The translations under genes and the position numbers were made by a program. Below, one piece after another: positions 17,595 to 27,056 of a stretch of DNA of 64,000 nucleotides. Location: positions 1 to 64,000 of the forward strand of contig CALCCD010000109.1 of assembly GCA_937899645.1 (NCBI GenBank). The letters are read 5' to 3'. The number at the start of each line of letters is the position of its first letter. Position 1 is the stretch's first letter. Origin of the DNA: an uncultured cyanobacterium. GTDB lineage: Bacteria; Cyanobacteriota; Cyanobacteriia; Cyanobacteriales; Geitlerinemataceae. The notes beneath the pieces were generated by a model. That model did not search any database. It was not told the origin of the DNA and was given only the letters and a program-made list of their open reading frames with translations.

Positions 17595-18464
17595 ATGGCT
17601 ACGGTTTGGGAAATAGATTTTTACTCGCGTCCCGTGCTGGGTGACGACGGCAAAAAGCTTTGGGAGCTGCTGGTGTGCGAAGCGCCGCTACGCAACGATC
17701 GCGCTCCCGAAGCGCTGTTTCGCGAGGCGCGCTACTGCCCCAGCTCGGCGGTGAATTCCCAGTGGCTGGGCGATGCGCTGAAAAAGGCAATGGAAACCTC
17801 CGGCCAGTCGCCGAAGGTGGTGCGCTTTTTTCGCCGCCAGATGAACAACATGATCGTCAAAGCCTGCACCGATATCGGCCTCGATGCCAAGCTCGGGCGG
17901 CGCACGGTGGCACTGAACGCCTGGTTTCAAGACCGCCTCGCCAACGTCTACCCCAGCGAGCCGGGATACCAGGAAGCGACGATCTCCTCGCCGTCAGTGC
18001 AGTACCAGCCGCCCGTGCCCTTGGCTTTGCCCGACGCGCTCCAGGGCCAGCAGTGGGCCTTCGTCACGCTGGAGGCCAACGCCTTTGACGAGATGTCCGA
18101 GTGGGAAATCGACTTTGGCGAAGGCTTTCCGCTGTCGCTGGCGGGACTGGCGGGCGATCGCTCGGTTCCAGGGACGATCGTCTTCTCGCCCCGCGCCTTT
18201 CCGCTGGCGGCCTGGATGTCCGGCCTGGAGCTGAGCTTTCTCAAGTACGCGCCCGGTCGCGCGCCGCGCCTGATTTTGGAGACGGGCAGCAACGACGCTT
18301 GGGTGTTGGCCGATGCGGTGGGCGAAGCGACCCAGGCCGAGGCCGAGCGCTTCGAGGCGGCCAAGCAGGCGGCTAACGGCGTTCACTTTTTGGCCGTGCA
18401 GTCCGACCCGAACTCGGAGTCGTTTGCCGGGTTTTGGCTGTTGCAAGAGCTAAACCTGTCGTAG
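17595..18464 (+). CDS. Tab2/Atab2-family RNA-binding protein (DUF1092)
   Basis: The 289-residue protein begins with the family hallmark VWEIDFYSRPVLGDDGKKLW and continues with RNDRAPEALFREARYCPSS, VVRFFRRQMNNMIVKACTDI and a C-terminal SDPNSESFAGFWLLQELNL. Tab2 in algae and Atab2 in plants bind psaB mRNA and help its translation; cyanobacterial homologues are linked to photosystem I accumulation. It is soluble with no signal. The gene is preceded by the TPR gene and followed by a small repeat and the ribulose kinase gene, all on one strand. Length is normal for the family. Confidence 0.85.
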   Translation: MATVWEIDFYSRPVLGDDGKKLWELLVCEAPLRNDRAPEALFREARYCPSSAVNSQWLGDALKKAMETSGQSPKVVRFFRRQMNNMIVKACTDIGLDAKLGRRTVALNAWFQDRLANVYPSEPGYQEATISSPSVQYQPPVPLALPDALQGQQWAFVTLEANAFDEMSEWEIDFGEGFPLSLAGLAGDRSVPGTIVFSPRAFPLAAWMSGLELSFLKYAPGRAPRLILETGSNDAWVLADAVGEATQAEAERFEAAKQAANGVHFLAVQSDPNSESFAGFWLLQELNLS

Positions 18465-18509
18465 CGAACCCCGCCGTCGCGAACCCTGCCGTCGCGAACC
18501 CTGTCGCAG
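18465..18509. repeat. three tandem 15-bp units after the Tab2-family gene
   Basis: CGAACCCCGCCGTCG, CGAACCCTGCCGTCG and CGAACCCTGTCGCAG follow directly on the TAG of the upstream gene. Confidence 0.85.
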
Positions 18510-18531
18510 CTCAACTTTTCTTCGCTAGATC

Positions 18532-19935
18532 ATGCGCTACGCTCTCGGGCTCGATTTCGGTACGTCCGGCGCGCGCGCGGTGGCGATCGACGCGGGCGGC
18601 AATATCCAGGCGTCGCAGTCCGTGCGCTTTGTGGCCCCCGATCGGCCTGCCGACTGGTTCGAGATCTGGCGCGCGGCGCTGGGCGAGCTGCTGGCGGGGC
18701 TGGGCGAGCTGCGCGAAAGTCTGGACGCGATCGCGATCGACGGCACGTCCTCGACGGTCTTTCTCGTCGATGCAGACGGTCATCCCCAGGGCGAGCCGCT
18801 GCTCTATAACGACGATCGCGCCCGCGCCTGCCTCGATCGCGTCGCCGCAATCGCGCCGGAACAGCACCCGACCCGCAGTGCTACCTCCAGCCTCGCGAAG
18901 TTTTTCTGGCTGCTGGGGGCGATCGCGCCGCTGGAGGAGCCAGACGCGCCCTACTTTTTTTGCCATCAGGCCGACTGGCTCGCCGCCCAGCTCCACGGAA
19001 TCCTCGGCGTCAGCGACTACAACAACGCCCTAAAACTCGGCTACGACCCCGCCGCTGAAGCCTACCCGGACTGGCTGCGAGTGGGGCTGGCGCGATCGTT
19101 GCCCGCCTGGGAAATTCGCGAATGCGGCTCGGCTGGGGCGATTTTGATCGGGCCGGACAAAGAGATCGACAGAGAGCGCGACAAACCGGCGCTCGTCTTG
19201 TCTCGCAAGCCAGAGATTATCTTGCCCCGTGTTCTCGCCCCCGGAGAGACGATCGCGCCCGTCACCTCCGCCGTCGCCCGCCGCTATGGCCTGCCGAAGA
19301 CCTGCCGCATTGTTGCCGGAACCACTGACAGCATCGCCTCCTTCCTCGCCAGTGGCCCGTCCCGTCCCGGAGCCGCCGTCACTGCCCTAGGCTCGACCCT
19401 AGCGCTCAAGCTGCTGAGTCGCACGCGCATCGACGACGCTCGCTACGGCATCTACAGCCACCGTCTCGGCGACCTGTGGCTGGCCGGGGGCGCGTCGAAC
19501 ACTGGCGGCGTGGTCTTGCGGCAGTTCTTTCGCGATCGCGAGCTAGCAGACCTCAGTGCCCAGCTGCTGTCCCGGCCCGCGACAAGCGAGCTGAACGATT
19601 TAGACTATTACCCGCTGCCCGCGACCGGCGAGCGCTTCCCCATTAACGACCCCGACCTCGCGCCGCGCCTGACGCCGCGCCCCGACGATCGCGCCGCCTT
19701 TTTGCACGGGCTGCTCGACGGGATGGCGCGCATTGAAGCGCAGGGCTACCGGCTTTTAAACGAGCTGGGGGCCGATCGCCTGGTGTCGGTCGAGACGACC
19801 GGAGGCGGCGCGCAAAACCGCGCTTGGCAGCGGCTGCGCTCGCACCGACTTGGCGTTGACGTACGAGCGGCGCAGATCGCCGACGCGGCCTACGGCACGG
19901 CACGACTCGCCCTCGGCGGCATCCCGCAGGTCTGA
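18532..19935 (+). CDS. FGGY-family carbohydrate kinase, probable D-ribulose kinase
   Basis: The 467-residue product has the two actin-like lobes of FGGY sugar kinases: LGLDFGTSGARAVAIDAGG (phosphate 1, residues 4-22), AIDGTSSTVFLVDADG, the linker LNDLDYYPLPATGER, VAGTTDSIASFLASG (phosphate 2), ALGSTLALKLLSR, and VETTGGGAQNRAWQRLR (adenosine). This is the pattern of the cyanobacterial/plant group once called xylulokinase-like and shown in Synechococcus elongatus to use D-ribulose; I infer the same substrate. Length is typical. It is the last of four same-strand genes from 15951 on; no clear terminator follows. Confidence 0.82.
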   Translation: MRYALGLDFGTSGARAVAIDAGGNIQASQSVRFVAPDRPADWFEIWRAALGELLAGLGELRESLDAIAIDGTSSTVFLVDADGHPQGEPLLYNDDRARACLDRVAAIAPEQHPTRSATSSLAKFFWLLGAIAPLEEPDAPYFFCHQADWLAAQLHGILGVSDYNNALKLGYDPAAEAYPDWLRVGLARSLPAWEIRECGSAGAILIGPDKEIDRERDKPALVLSRKPEIILPRVLAPGETIAPVTSAVARRYGLPKTCRIVAGTTDSIASFLASGPSRPGAAVTALGSTLALKLLSRTRIDDARYGIYSHRLGDLWLAGGASNTGGVVLRQFFRDRELADLSAQLLSRPATSELNDLDYYPLPATGERFPINDPDLAPRLTPRPDDRAAFLHGLLDGMARIEAQGYRLLNELGADRLVSVETTGGGAQNRAWQRLRSHRLGVDVRAAQIADAAYGTARLALGGIPQV

Positions 19936-20326
19936 TGGGGCCAGGCAAGAGCGCTCGATCGACGCGCCCGATCCTGACAGAAATCCCTGACAAAAACGTT
20001 CGAGAAAAAATGGGCGATTGCCAACAGCCCGGCCTCGTACGTACCCCCTCGGGATCGAGATTTACGTTGGCTCCAGACTGTTCGATACACAGTTCGGCGA
20101 CCTTATCGGTTGTCTTTGTTGTCATCCTGCTTGTCAGCAGATCTCCGCAGAAAGAGAAGACAAGAACGAGATCGATCGTGCGGGCAGCTGTCTTTTGACG
20201 AAAGCTAAGATCGGTAAATTCGCATTTCCCTAGGCAGGAATACGGATATTTTTTGCTATCTTCGACCTGAAATTTTTAAAACTGTATTACGACTCGCTGC
20301 CATCCCCCAGAAATGGGAAGGACGAG
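19936..20326. other. intergenic stretch without a recognisable gene
   Basis: Only short frames are present, none with a ribosome site or protein-like composition. The DNA becomes AT-richer towards the two miniature elements that follow. The segment 20435-20616 between those elements is also without a gene. Confidence 0.6.
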
Positions 20327-20434
20327 TTAATACCAAGCCTGGAAAGTAAAACTACAGATGGGTGACCTAGATTACCAGCCAAGCTTCAGTCCTAGACTTA
20401 CCATCTGTAGCTAGACTTTGAGTGATTGGTATAA
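20327..20434. mobile_element. 108-bp palindromic miniature element
   Basis: The ends are imperfect inverted repeats of about 35 bp: TTAATACCAA...AAGT...CTACAGATGG on the left and, reading inward from the right, TTATACCAA...AAAGT...CTACAGATGG. No coding capacity. The TTATACCAA ends next to TA resemble non-autonomous elements of the IS630/Tc1 type, but no parent element is in the window. Confidence 0.65.
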
Positions 20435-20626
20435 AATCGTCTCGACAAATGCCGGTGAAGATACCTTGAAAAAGGTGAATTTTTTTTAACGCTGGCGTCT
20501 GAATCCCTAAATGGCGAGTCGCGCGTTTTGGCTCGCTCGACGCTCGCTCGAATCGCAATTTTTAGGCGATTTCTTGTTGTTGTCTTTGCATCGGCCTCCG
20601 TTTTTGCTTCCGCCTTGTTAGCCCAT

Positions 20627-20913
20627 CAGGGTGAACGCATCTAATTTCGTATCTTTCCATACAGAAAAATTGTCCGAAAGCCAAAACAAATGCCTCCAAA
20701 CAACAAATTGTGGAGTAATTCGGCATCTCTTGCGCCACTCGGCTTAACAAAGAGCTTGCTTTTTAGATTTTCTCCACCTGCTGAGGCGATCGGAACAGGA
20801 TCTACAGAGTGTCGATGGCTAAATGGGGTGGGAAAGCGGGTGAACTCATCGAATCTCAAGGATGAAGATATTTTTCTGTATAGTGGCTAACTAAATTAGA
20901 TGCGTTTACCCTG
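20627..20913. mobile_element. 287-bp non-autonomous element with 10-bp target duplication
   Basis: The left end CAGGGTGAACGCATCTAATTT and the inverted right end (CAGGGTAAACGCATCTAATTT) match at 20 of 21 positions. GTTAGCCCAT flanks both sides (20617-20626 and 20914-20923). CAGGG ends with an 8-10-bp duplication suggest the ISAs1 group, by memory of that family. The inside is AT-rich and codes for no recognisable transposase. The right copy of the duplication contains the first two bases (AT) of the ATG of the hybrid kinase gene. Confidence 0.82.
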
Positions 20914-20921
20914 GTTAGCCC

Positions 20922-23900
20922 ATGCCCGTTTCTTCTGCTTTCGCCGGAGCGTGTGCGATCGTCCGCGATCCGCTGCTTCTGCCAGCCAGTACCAGTCTCC
21001 GCTGCGCGATCGAGCGAGTTCGGACGCTGCGCGCTGCGCCCGTCGAAAGTGGCCCCCGTCCCGCTGAGTTCCCGCGCCAGTTTCACCAGCAGCAGCGCGC
21101 GCGCGCCATTGTCGTGACGGACGGCGATCGCGCGATCGCCGTCGTCACCGAAGCCTCTCTTCTCGATGCGGCGCTCGACTCTCCGGAGGTCGTTCTCGGC
21201 GAGCTGTGTGCGCCCGAGCCGCTGGTTTTCGAGATCGATGCGATCGCAGAGCTGACCGACCTGAACGAAACTTTTCAGGCGCTGACGTCTGCGGGGGGCT
21301 TTGCGATCGTCACGGAGGGCGATCGCCCGGTCGGTTTGCTGTCGGAGGCCAGCCTGCTCGATGCGATGCGGCATCTCGAAGCGTCCCGATGGCGGCAGCG
21401 CCTCGCCACGACGATCGCGCCGGGAGCCCAGGCGTGGCAGGCGAGTGAAGAGCGCTACCGGGCGCTGCTCGATGCCCGCGAGGCCGTGCTGGTGGTCGAT
21501 CTCGACGGCTATGCGATCGACGCTAACCGCTCGGCGGAGGTGTTGTTCGGTTACGGGCGCGAGGCGCTGCTCGGCCTGCACCACACCGAGCTTTACCCGC
21601 CGGAAGAGCGCCCAGCTATGGCAGAGCGCTTCGAGCGCCTGCTGGCGGGCCTGGTCGGCGATGCGCCGATCGCCCAGCAGACCCGCTGCCGCGACGGGCG
21701 TATCGAGTACGTCGAGATTTGCGAAAAGGCGCTCGAGATCGACGGGACGACGCTCGTGCAATTGGTCTTCTACGACGTGACGGAGCGCTACTGGCAGGAG
21801 AACACGCTGCGGCAGGTTTTCGAGGCGACCTCTTCGAGCATCGGCCAGTCGTTTTTCGAGGCACTGGTGGCGGCGTTGGCATCGGCGCTGGCGGTCGATA
21901 GCGTCTTCTTGATGGAGGCTGACAGCAACACGACGATGCGGCTGGTGGCGGGGTGGTCGCGCGGCCAGTCGCAAGTGCGCGGCGAGACGTTCGCGATCGC
22001 GCACACGCCTTGCGGGCGAGTTCGGCAAGTCGGGAGCTTTGTCCGCGAGCGGGGCGTGCGCGCGGCTTTTTCCGGGCAGCTCGTTGCCGACCTGGAGATC
22101 GAGAGCTACGTGGGGGTCGCGTTCTACGACGAAGGCGGTCAAATTTGCGGGCATCTGTGCGTTTTCGAGCGCCGACCCCTGCCCAATACCGAACAGATCC
22201 GCTCGATTTTGAACGTATTCGCCGCGCGCGCCGGGGCCGAACTCGAACGCCAGCGCGCCCAGGAAATGCTGGCGCTGCTAAATCGCAAACTCGAAGCCCA
22301 GGTGGTGGAGCGCACTGCTGAGCTACAGGCACGTCAGGACTTTTTGCAAACCGTAATCGACCTGGAGCTGTTTCCGCTGGCGATCTCCTGGAAAGACAGC
22401 AACTCGGTTTACCTCGGCTGCAACCGCAAGTTCGCTGAAGATGCGGGGCTCGACTCGATCGAAGAAATCGTCGGCAAAACCGATGCCGAGCTGCCCTGGG
22501 GCTCCCAAGCGGAAACTTACCGTCGCGCCGATCGCCAGACGATCGCCTCAAATAAGCCGAAGCTGGGCTCGATCGAGACGTTCGTCCGTGCTGATGGCCA
22601 TTCACCTTGGATCGAGATAAGCAAGGTGCCGCTGCACGATCTCGACGGCAACGCGATCGGCATTCTGGTCATGTATCGCGACATCACGGCCCAAAGACAG
22701 GCCGAAGCGGAGCGCCAGCAGCTCGTGACCCGACTCGACGTGGCCGTGAAGTCAGCGGGCCTGGGGATTTGGGACTGGGATCTCGCCAACGACGAGCTGG
22801 TCTGGGACGAGCGCATGTACGCCATCTACGGCCTCGAGCCTCGCGAGGGCTGCAACACCTGCGAGCAGTGGAAGCGCTGTCTGCACCCCAGTGATGTGGC
22901 GATGGCAACGGACTATCTCGACTACATCTTGCAAACCAACGAAGACTACAAGCTGGTGTTTCGCATCATTCGCCCGGATGGCGAGGTTCGCGAGATCGAC
23001 GCGCGCGCGATCGTCCAGCGCGACGCCAACGGTAAGCCGCTACGCATGACCGGCGTTAACGTTGATATCACCGAGCGCCGAGAAACCGATCGCCTGCTCG
23101 AGCGCCAGCTCGCCACCATCGAAGCTGCCGCCGAAGGTCTCGCTATCGTTCGGGGCCAGATTCTTACATATGTCAACTCCGCTTTTGCCCGGATGTTCGG
23201 CCATCGCAGCGCTGCGTCCCTGATCGGCCAAAGCTGGCAGCCGCTCTACGCCGAAGAGACGATCGAAGTCCTGCGCCAGCCAGTCCTCGCCTCGCTGCAA
23301 CAGTCCGGAACCTGGAAGGGCGAGACGATCGCCCGTCGGAGCGACGGCACGAATTTTAGCGAAGAACTGTCGTTGACCCGAGCCGAAGACGGCAGCATTA
23401 TCTGCGTGTGCCGCGATATTTCCGAGCGCAAGCAGGCCGAGGCCGCCCTCCAGCAGAGCGAGGCGCGCTGGAAGTTTGCCTTGGAGGGTGCGGGCGATGG
23501 CGTTTGGGACTGGAACCTCAAAGCCGATCGCATTTTCTTTTCGCACCAGTGGAAAAGCACGCTGGGCTATGACGACGGGGAAATCGGCGATCGCCCCCAC
23601 GAGTGGACGAGCCGCATCCACCCCGACGATCGTCCGCACTGCCAGGCGGCGCTGACGGCTCACTTCAACGGCGAAATGTCGGTTTACACCAGCGAATACC
23701 GCATCCGCTGCAAGGACGGCCAGTACAAGTGGGTGCTCGATCGCGGGCAGGCGATCGAACGGCAGGCCAACGGACGCCCGCTGCGGACGATCGGCTTGCA
23801 GTCGGATATCACCGCCCGTAAGTTGGCCGAGCAGCAACTGCGCGACTCGAAAGAATCCGCCGAGCTGGCCGATCGCGCCAAAAGCAACTTCCTGGCGCTG

Positions 23901-25664
23901 ATGAGCCACGAACTGCGCACTCCGCTCAACGGCATGCTCGGGCTGGCGACCTTGCTCTCCCAAACGAACCTCAAGCCCCAGCAGCACACCTACGTCAACA
24001 CCCTGCGCGACACCGCCGCCTCGCTGTCCCAGATCGTCAACGACATTCTCGACTTTTCCAAGCTCCAGGCTGACAAGCTCCAGCTCGACACTATCGAGTT
24101 CGACCCGCGCGAAACGATCGCCCGCCTGGAGGCACTGCTCGTCCCCAAAGCCGAAGAAAAACAGCTCGACCTGTGCTTCGAGACCGAAGCCGCCCTGCCG
24201 TCCATGCTGGCTGGCGATCCGCTGCGTCTCAGTCAGGTGCTGCTCAACCTAATCGGCAACGCGATTAAGTTCACCGAGTCCGGCAGCATCACCGTCGCGA
24301 TCGCCGAGCGCACCCGAGACGCCGAGCGCATCCGGCTGAACTTTTCCGTCTGCGATACGGGCATCGGCCTCAGCGAGCGGCAGATACAATCGCTCTTCGA
24401 CCCCTTCACCCAAGTCGATCCGTCCCCCAGTCGTCGCTACGGCGGCACGGGCCTGGGGCTGACGATCTGCCAGCGGCTCATCGAGTCGATGGGCGGCAAA
24501 ATTTCCGTCCGCAGCGAAGTCGGTCGGGGCAGTACCTTCGACTTCGAGCTGCCTTTTGCCTATCGTGCGGCGAGTGTCGTCAAGCTCGGGCCGCATCCGG
24601 ATCGCGCGGACGATCGCTCTGCCCCCGTTGAAGTGGCCTCCTCCGACAGCGGCGGCCCCCGCGATACGAACGACCTAGCCGATACCAGCTTGCTGAAAGG
24701 CGCGTCCGTTCTGCTCGTTGAAGACAACGAGGTCAACCAGCTCATCGCCAGGCAGATCCTCCGCCAGCTCGGCATGCAGGTGTCCGTCGCCGCCGACGGA
24801 CGCAAGGCGATCGCCCAGGCGGTCAACCAGCCCTTCGACGCGATCTTGATGGACGTGCAGATGCCCGGACTCGACGGCCACGAGACCACTCGCCGCCTCC
24901 GCCGCCTAGCGCAGCTCGGGACGGACTCGACGCGACACCTGGCTCATATCCCGATCGTGGCAATGACGGCCCACGCCTTCGAGTCGGATAAGGCGCGCAG
25001 CCTCGAGTCGGGAATGAACGATCATTTAACGAAGCCGATCGACACGCGCACGCTGGCCACGACTCTGGCCTACTGGCTCGATCGCAACGATCCGGCGACC
25101 TCGCCCGTCGCGCTCCCCGTCGCCGACCTCGCCTTGGGCGTCCGGGAGTCGCGCCGCGAGTTGCACCGAGAGCTTCAAAGCGACCCCGCCATGCCGCCGA
25201 CCCGATCGCCCGAAAGCGCTACCGCAAAGACCCCCAACAGCACTCCCAAACCCCTCGTCGCAGGTCGCAACAGTCCGCCCGCCGCGCCTCCTGCCTCGCT
25301 TCCCGGCCTCGATCTCGAGCAGGGGCTAGAGCGCATCAGCCACGATACGGAGCTGTACGCCGAGCTGCTGGAGATGTTTTCGGAAATCTATACACCCTTC
25401 CACCGAACCCTAAACGAGGCGGTCGATCGCGGCGATCGCGACGAGATTATCCATCTGCTGCACACCCTCAAAGGCTCGGCGGGCAACATTGCCGCCACCT
25501 CGCTCCGCCACGGAGCCGCTCGCATCGTCGATCGGCTGCGCCAGGAAGAGAAAAACCAGCCCGTCAAAATCGACCCGGTGGAAGTTTCGTCGCTGCTGCA
25601 CTGCCTCGATCGCGTCCTCGAAAGCATCGATCGCTACGCCCACGATTTCGTCGGAGTTTCCTGA
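20922..25664 (+). CDS. hybrid sensor histidine kinase (CBS, PAS, GAF, HisKA, REC, HPt)
   Basis: The 1580-residue protein has no membrane segment and is probably cytoplasmic. Order: CBS pair (about 5-155), PAS (175-290), GAF (295-445), four more PAS/PAC blocks (470-975), HisKA with MSHELRTPLNG (His996), HATPase with LNLIGNAIKFTESG, DTGIGLS and GTGLGLTIC, receiver LLVEDNEVNQLIA to ILMDVQMPG (Asp1311), and HPt LLHTLKGSAGN (His1514). Phosphate can thus pass His-Asp-His to an unseen regulator. Input from nucleotides (CBS) and small ligands (GAF, PAS) is likely. A stop codon lies two codons upstream of ATG 20922, so this start is secure, yet the upstream DNA belongs to an inserted element and no ribosome site is seen. 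No response regulator gene is adjacent. Confidence 0.95.
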   Translation: MPVSSAFAGACAIVRDPLLLPASTSLRCAIERVRTLRAAPVESGPRPAEFPRQFHQQQRARAIVVTDGDRAIAVVTEASLLDAALDSPEVVLGELCAPEPLVFEIDAIAELTDLNETFQALTSAGGFAIVTEGDRPVGLLSEASLLDAMRHLEASRWRQRLATTIAPGAQAWQASEERYRALLDAREAVLVVDLDGYAIDANRSAEVLFGYGREALLGLHHTELYPPEERPAMAERFERLLAGLVGDAPIAQQTRCRDGRIEYVEICEKALEIDGTTLVQLVFYDVTERYWQENTLRQVFEATSSSIGQSFFEALVAALASALAVDSVFLMEADSNTTMRLVAGWSRGQSQVRGETFAIAHTPCGRVRQVGSFVRERGVRAAFSGQLVADLEIESYVGVAFYDEGGQICGHLCVFERRPLPNTEQIRSILNVFAARAGAELERQRAQEMLALLNRKLEAQVVERTAELQARQDFLQTVIDLELFPLAISWKDSNSVYLGCNRKFAEDAGLDSIEEIVGKTDAELPWGSQAETYRRADRQTIASNKPKLGSIETFVRADGHSPWIEISKVPLHDLDGNAIGILVMYRDITAQRQAEAERQQLVTRLDVAVKSAGLGIWDWDLANDELVWDERMYAIYGLEPREGCNTCEQWKRCLHPSDVAMATDYLDYILQTNEDYKLVFRIIRPDGEVREIDARAIVQRDANGKPLRMTGVNVDITERRETDRLLERQLATIEAAAEGLAIVRGQILTYVNSAFARMFGHRSAASLIGQSWQPLYAEETIEVLRQPVLASLQQSGTWKGETIARRSDGTNFSEELSLTRAEDGSIICVCRDISERKQAEAALQQSEARWKFALEGAGDGVWDWNLKADRIFFSHQWKSTLGYDDGEIGDRPHEWTSRIHPDDRPHCQAALTAHFNGEMSVYTSEYRIRCKDGQYKWVLDRGQAIERQANGRPLRTIGLQSDITARKLAEQQLRDSKESAELADRAKSNFLALMSHELRTPLNGMLGLATLLSQTNLKPQQHTYVNTLRDTAASLSQIVNDILDFSKLQADKLQLDTIEFDPRETIARLEALLVPKAEEKQLDLCFETEAALPSMLAGDPLRLSQVLLNLIGNAIKFTESGSITVAIAERTRDAERIRLNFSVCDTGIGLSERQIQSLFDPFTQVDPSPSRRYGGTGLGLTICQRLIESMGGKISVRSEVGRGSTFDFELPFAYRAASVVKLGPHPDRADDRSAPVEVASSDSGGPRDTNDLADTSLLKGASVLLVEDNEVNQLIARQILRQLGMQVSVAADGRKAIAQAVNQPFDAILMDVQMPGLDGHETTRRLRRLAQLGTDSTRHLAHIPIVAMTAHAFESDKARSLESGMNDHLTKPIDTRTLATTLAYWLDRNDPATSPVALPVADLALGVRESRRELHRELQSDPAMPPTRSPESATAKTPNSTPKPLVAGRNSPPAAPPASLPGLDLEQGLERISHDTELYAELLEMFSEIYTPFHRTLNEAVDRGDRDEIIHLLHTLKGSAGNIAATSLRHGAARIVDRLRQEEKNQPVKIDPVEVSSLLHCLDRVLESIDRYAHDFVGVS

Positions 25665-25826
25665 AGGTTGCGGCAGTTACCCTCCCAGAATCCGGCAGCG
25701 CGCCGTGCGTTCCTCAACTTTCAGTAATTCTCAGTTAGCAGATTTGTACAGAGTTTTGCAGCTTACCGCTGGCGTTTGAGTCCTCACCCGCCTCAACCCG
25801 CCGCAACCCGCCGTAACTCCCTGAAC

Positions 25827-26708
25827 CTAGGCCGCAGGCGCAAAGGCAGGCAGCACCAACGTCACGAAGTAGTACACCAACGGCGCGGTGAAGATGTAGC
25901 TGTCAGTGCGATCGAGGATGCCGCCGTGGCCGGGAATCAGCTGCCCCGAGTCCTTCACGCCCGCATCGCGCTTCATTAGCGACTCGGTCAGATCGCCCAC
26001 CAGGCTGGCAATACCGACGATCGCACCGAACAGCAACCCAAACAGCGGCCACATCGACCAGCCCAGCGCATACGCGCCAATCTCACCGACCGCCATACTG
26101 CTCGCGATCCCGAAGACCGCACCTTCGACGGTTTTCTTGGGGCTAACGGCGGTCAGCCGGGTTTTCCCAAAGCTTTTCCCGAAGAAATACGCCCCGATAT
26201 CCGCTGCCCAAATGCAGCAAAATGCCAGCAGCGTCGTCAGCAAACCGGGCGTCAGGGCCGACATGTCTGGCGCGATCGAGCCGCTCGTCGCTTGGCTGGC
26301 CACCGCGATCGGGGCCATGCCCCCGTCCAGCTCGACTCTAAGGCGGATCCAGTAGCTCGGCAGCAGCCCGCCATAAAACAAGCCCAGCACTGATGTAGAC
26401 ATATCGGCGATCGTCGCTAGCTTCGGCTGGAAGAGCAGGTAGCAAAAGATCGCAGCTCCAGCGATCGGGAAGGCCACGCTGACGAAACTCGGAGCTAGCA
26501 GCGCGCACAGCAGCAGAAGCTGGGTTGCGACCATCGTGGTCTTCTTCGCCGGGTCGATGCCTTTGGCTTGGACGAGCTGGAAGTATTCTTGCTGGGCGAG
26601 GTACGCGAGCGCGCCGATACCGAGCGCAAACGCCGAGCCTCCCATAGCCAGAACAGACAGCGCGATGACGATCGCGATGACACCGCTAACGATACGAGTG
26701 ATAGGCAT
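25827..26708 (-). CDS. cdsA: phosphatidate cytidylyltransferase
   Basis: The 293-residue integral membrane protein converts phosphatidic acid and CTP to CDP-diacylglycerol, the precursor of phosphatidylglycerol and other phospholipids. About eight hydrophobic segments are visible, starting ITRIVSGVIAIVIALSVLAM. The C-terminal CDS signature is intact: SLMKRDAGVKDSGQLIPGHG followed by GILDRTDS, with the catalytic Asp and Lys residues. DIGAYFFGKSFGKTRL and SPKKTVEGA are also typical. Length is normal. It converges with the hybrid kinase gene; 162 bp lie between the stops. CbiT lies upstream on the same strand, too far for close coupling. Confidence 0.96.
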   Translation of the reverse strand: MPITRIVSGVIAIVIALSVLAMGGSAFALGIGALAYLAQQEYFQLVQAKGIDPAKKTTMVATQLLLLCALLAPSFVSVAFPIAGAAIFCYLLFQPKLATIADMSTSVLGLFYGGLLPSYWIRLRVELDGGMAPIAVASQATSGSIAPDMSALTPGLLTTLLAFCCIWAADIGAYFFGKSFGKTRLTAVSPKKTVEGAVFGIASSMAVGEIGAYALGWSMWPLFGLLFGAIVGIASLVGDLTESLMKRDAGVKDSGQLIPGHGGILDRTDSYIFTAPLVYYFVTLVLPAFAPAA

Positions 26709-27056
26709 AGGGGCAGAGGAAACAACACAGATGACAGGCAGAAGGCACGGCGGTCGATCGCCATGTATTCAGGTCAAGGTGCGATATCGGCGCGCAAGCT
26801 CGACGATCGCGCACTGCGACCGCAGCTCTCTGAAGCTTACGTTAATCGAAGACTAAGCTCGCGGTAACAATCCTTTAAGAATATTTGGGCGCGGGCGATC
26901 GAACCGTAACGCGAGTGGCCTTTGCGGCGCGACACCAACGCACGGACACCGAAGCTGTTGGAACAGTAGCGATATGGGATTTCACAGAGCTGCCAGTAAA
27001 GATAGCAAACGCCCCAATCGCTCGTTGGATTTCCCCCGCAAAGGCCGCCGCACTCG
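26709..27056. other. spacer between cdsA and cbiT, no gene seen
   Basis: The 348 bp hold several HIP1-like sites and an AT-rich patch (near 26860-26885) that may carry the cdsA promoter. No frame looks coding and no hairpin with a T run is seen. Confidence 0.5.

Noticed and set aside
20641-20859. Possible transposase remnant inside the 287-bp element
   Set aside because: The open frame has no DDE motif and no resemblance to ISAs1-type transposases; the element is non-autonomous.
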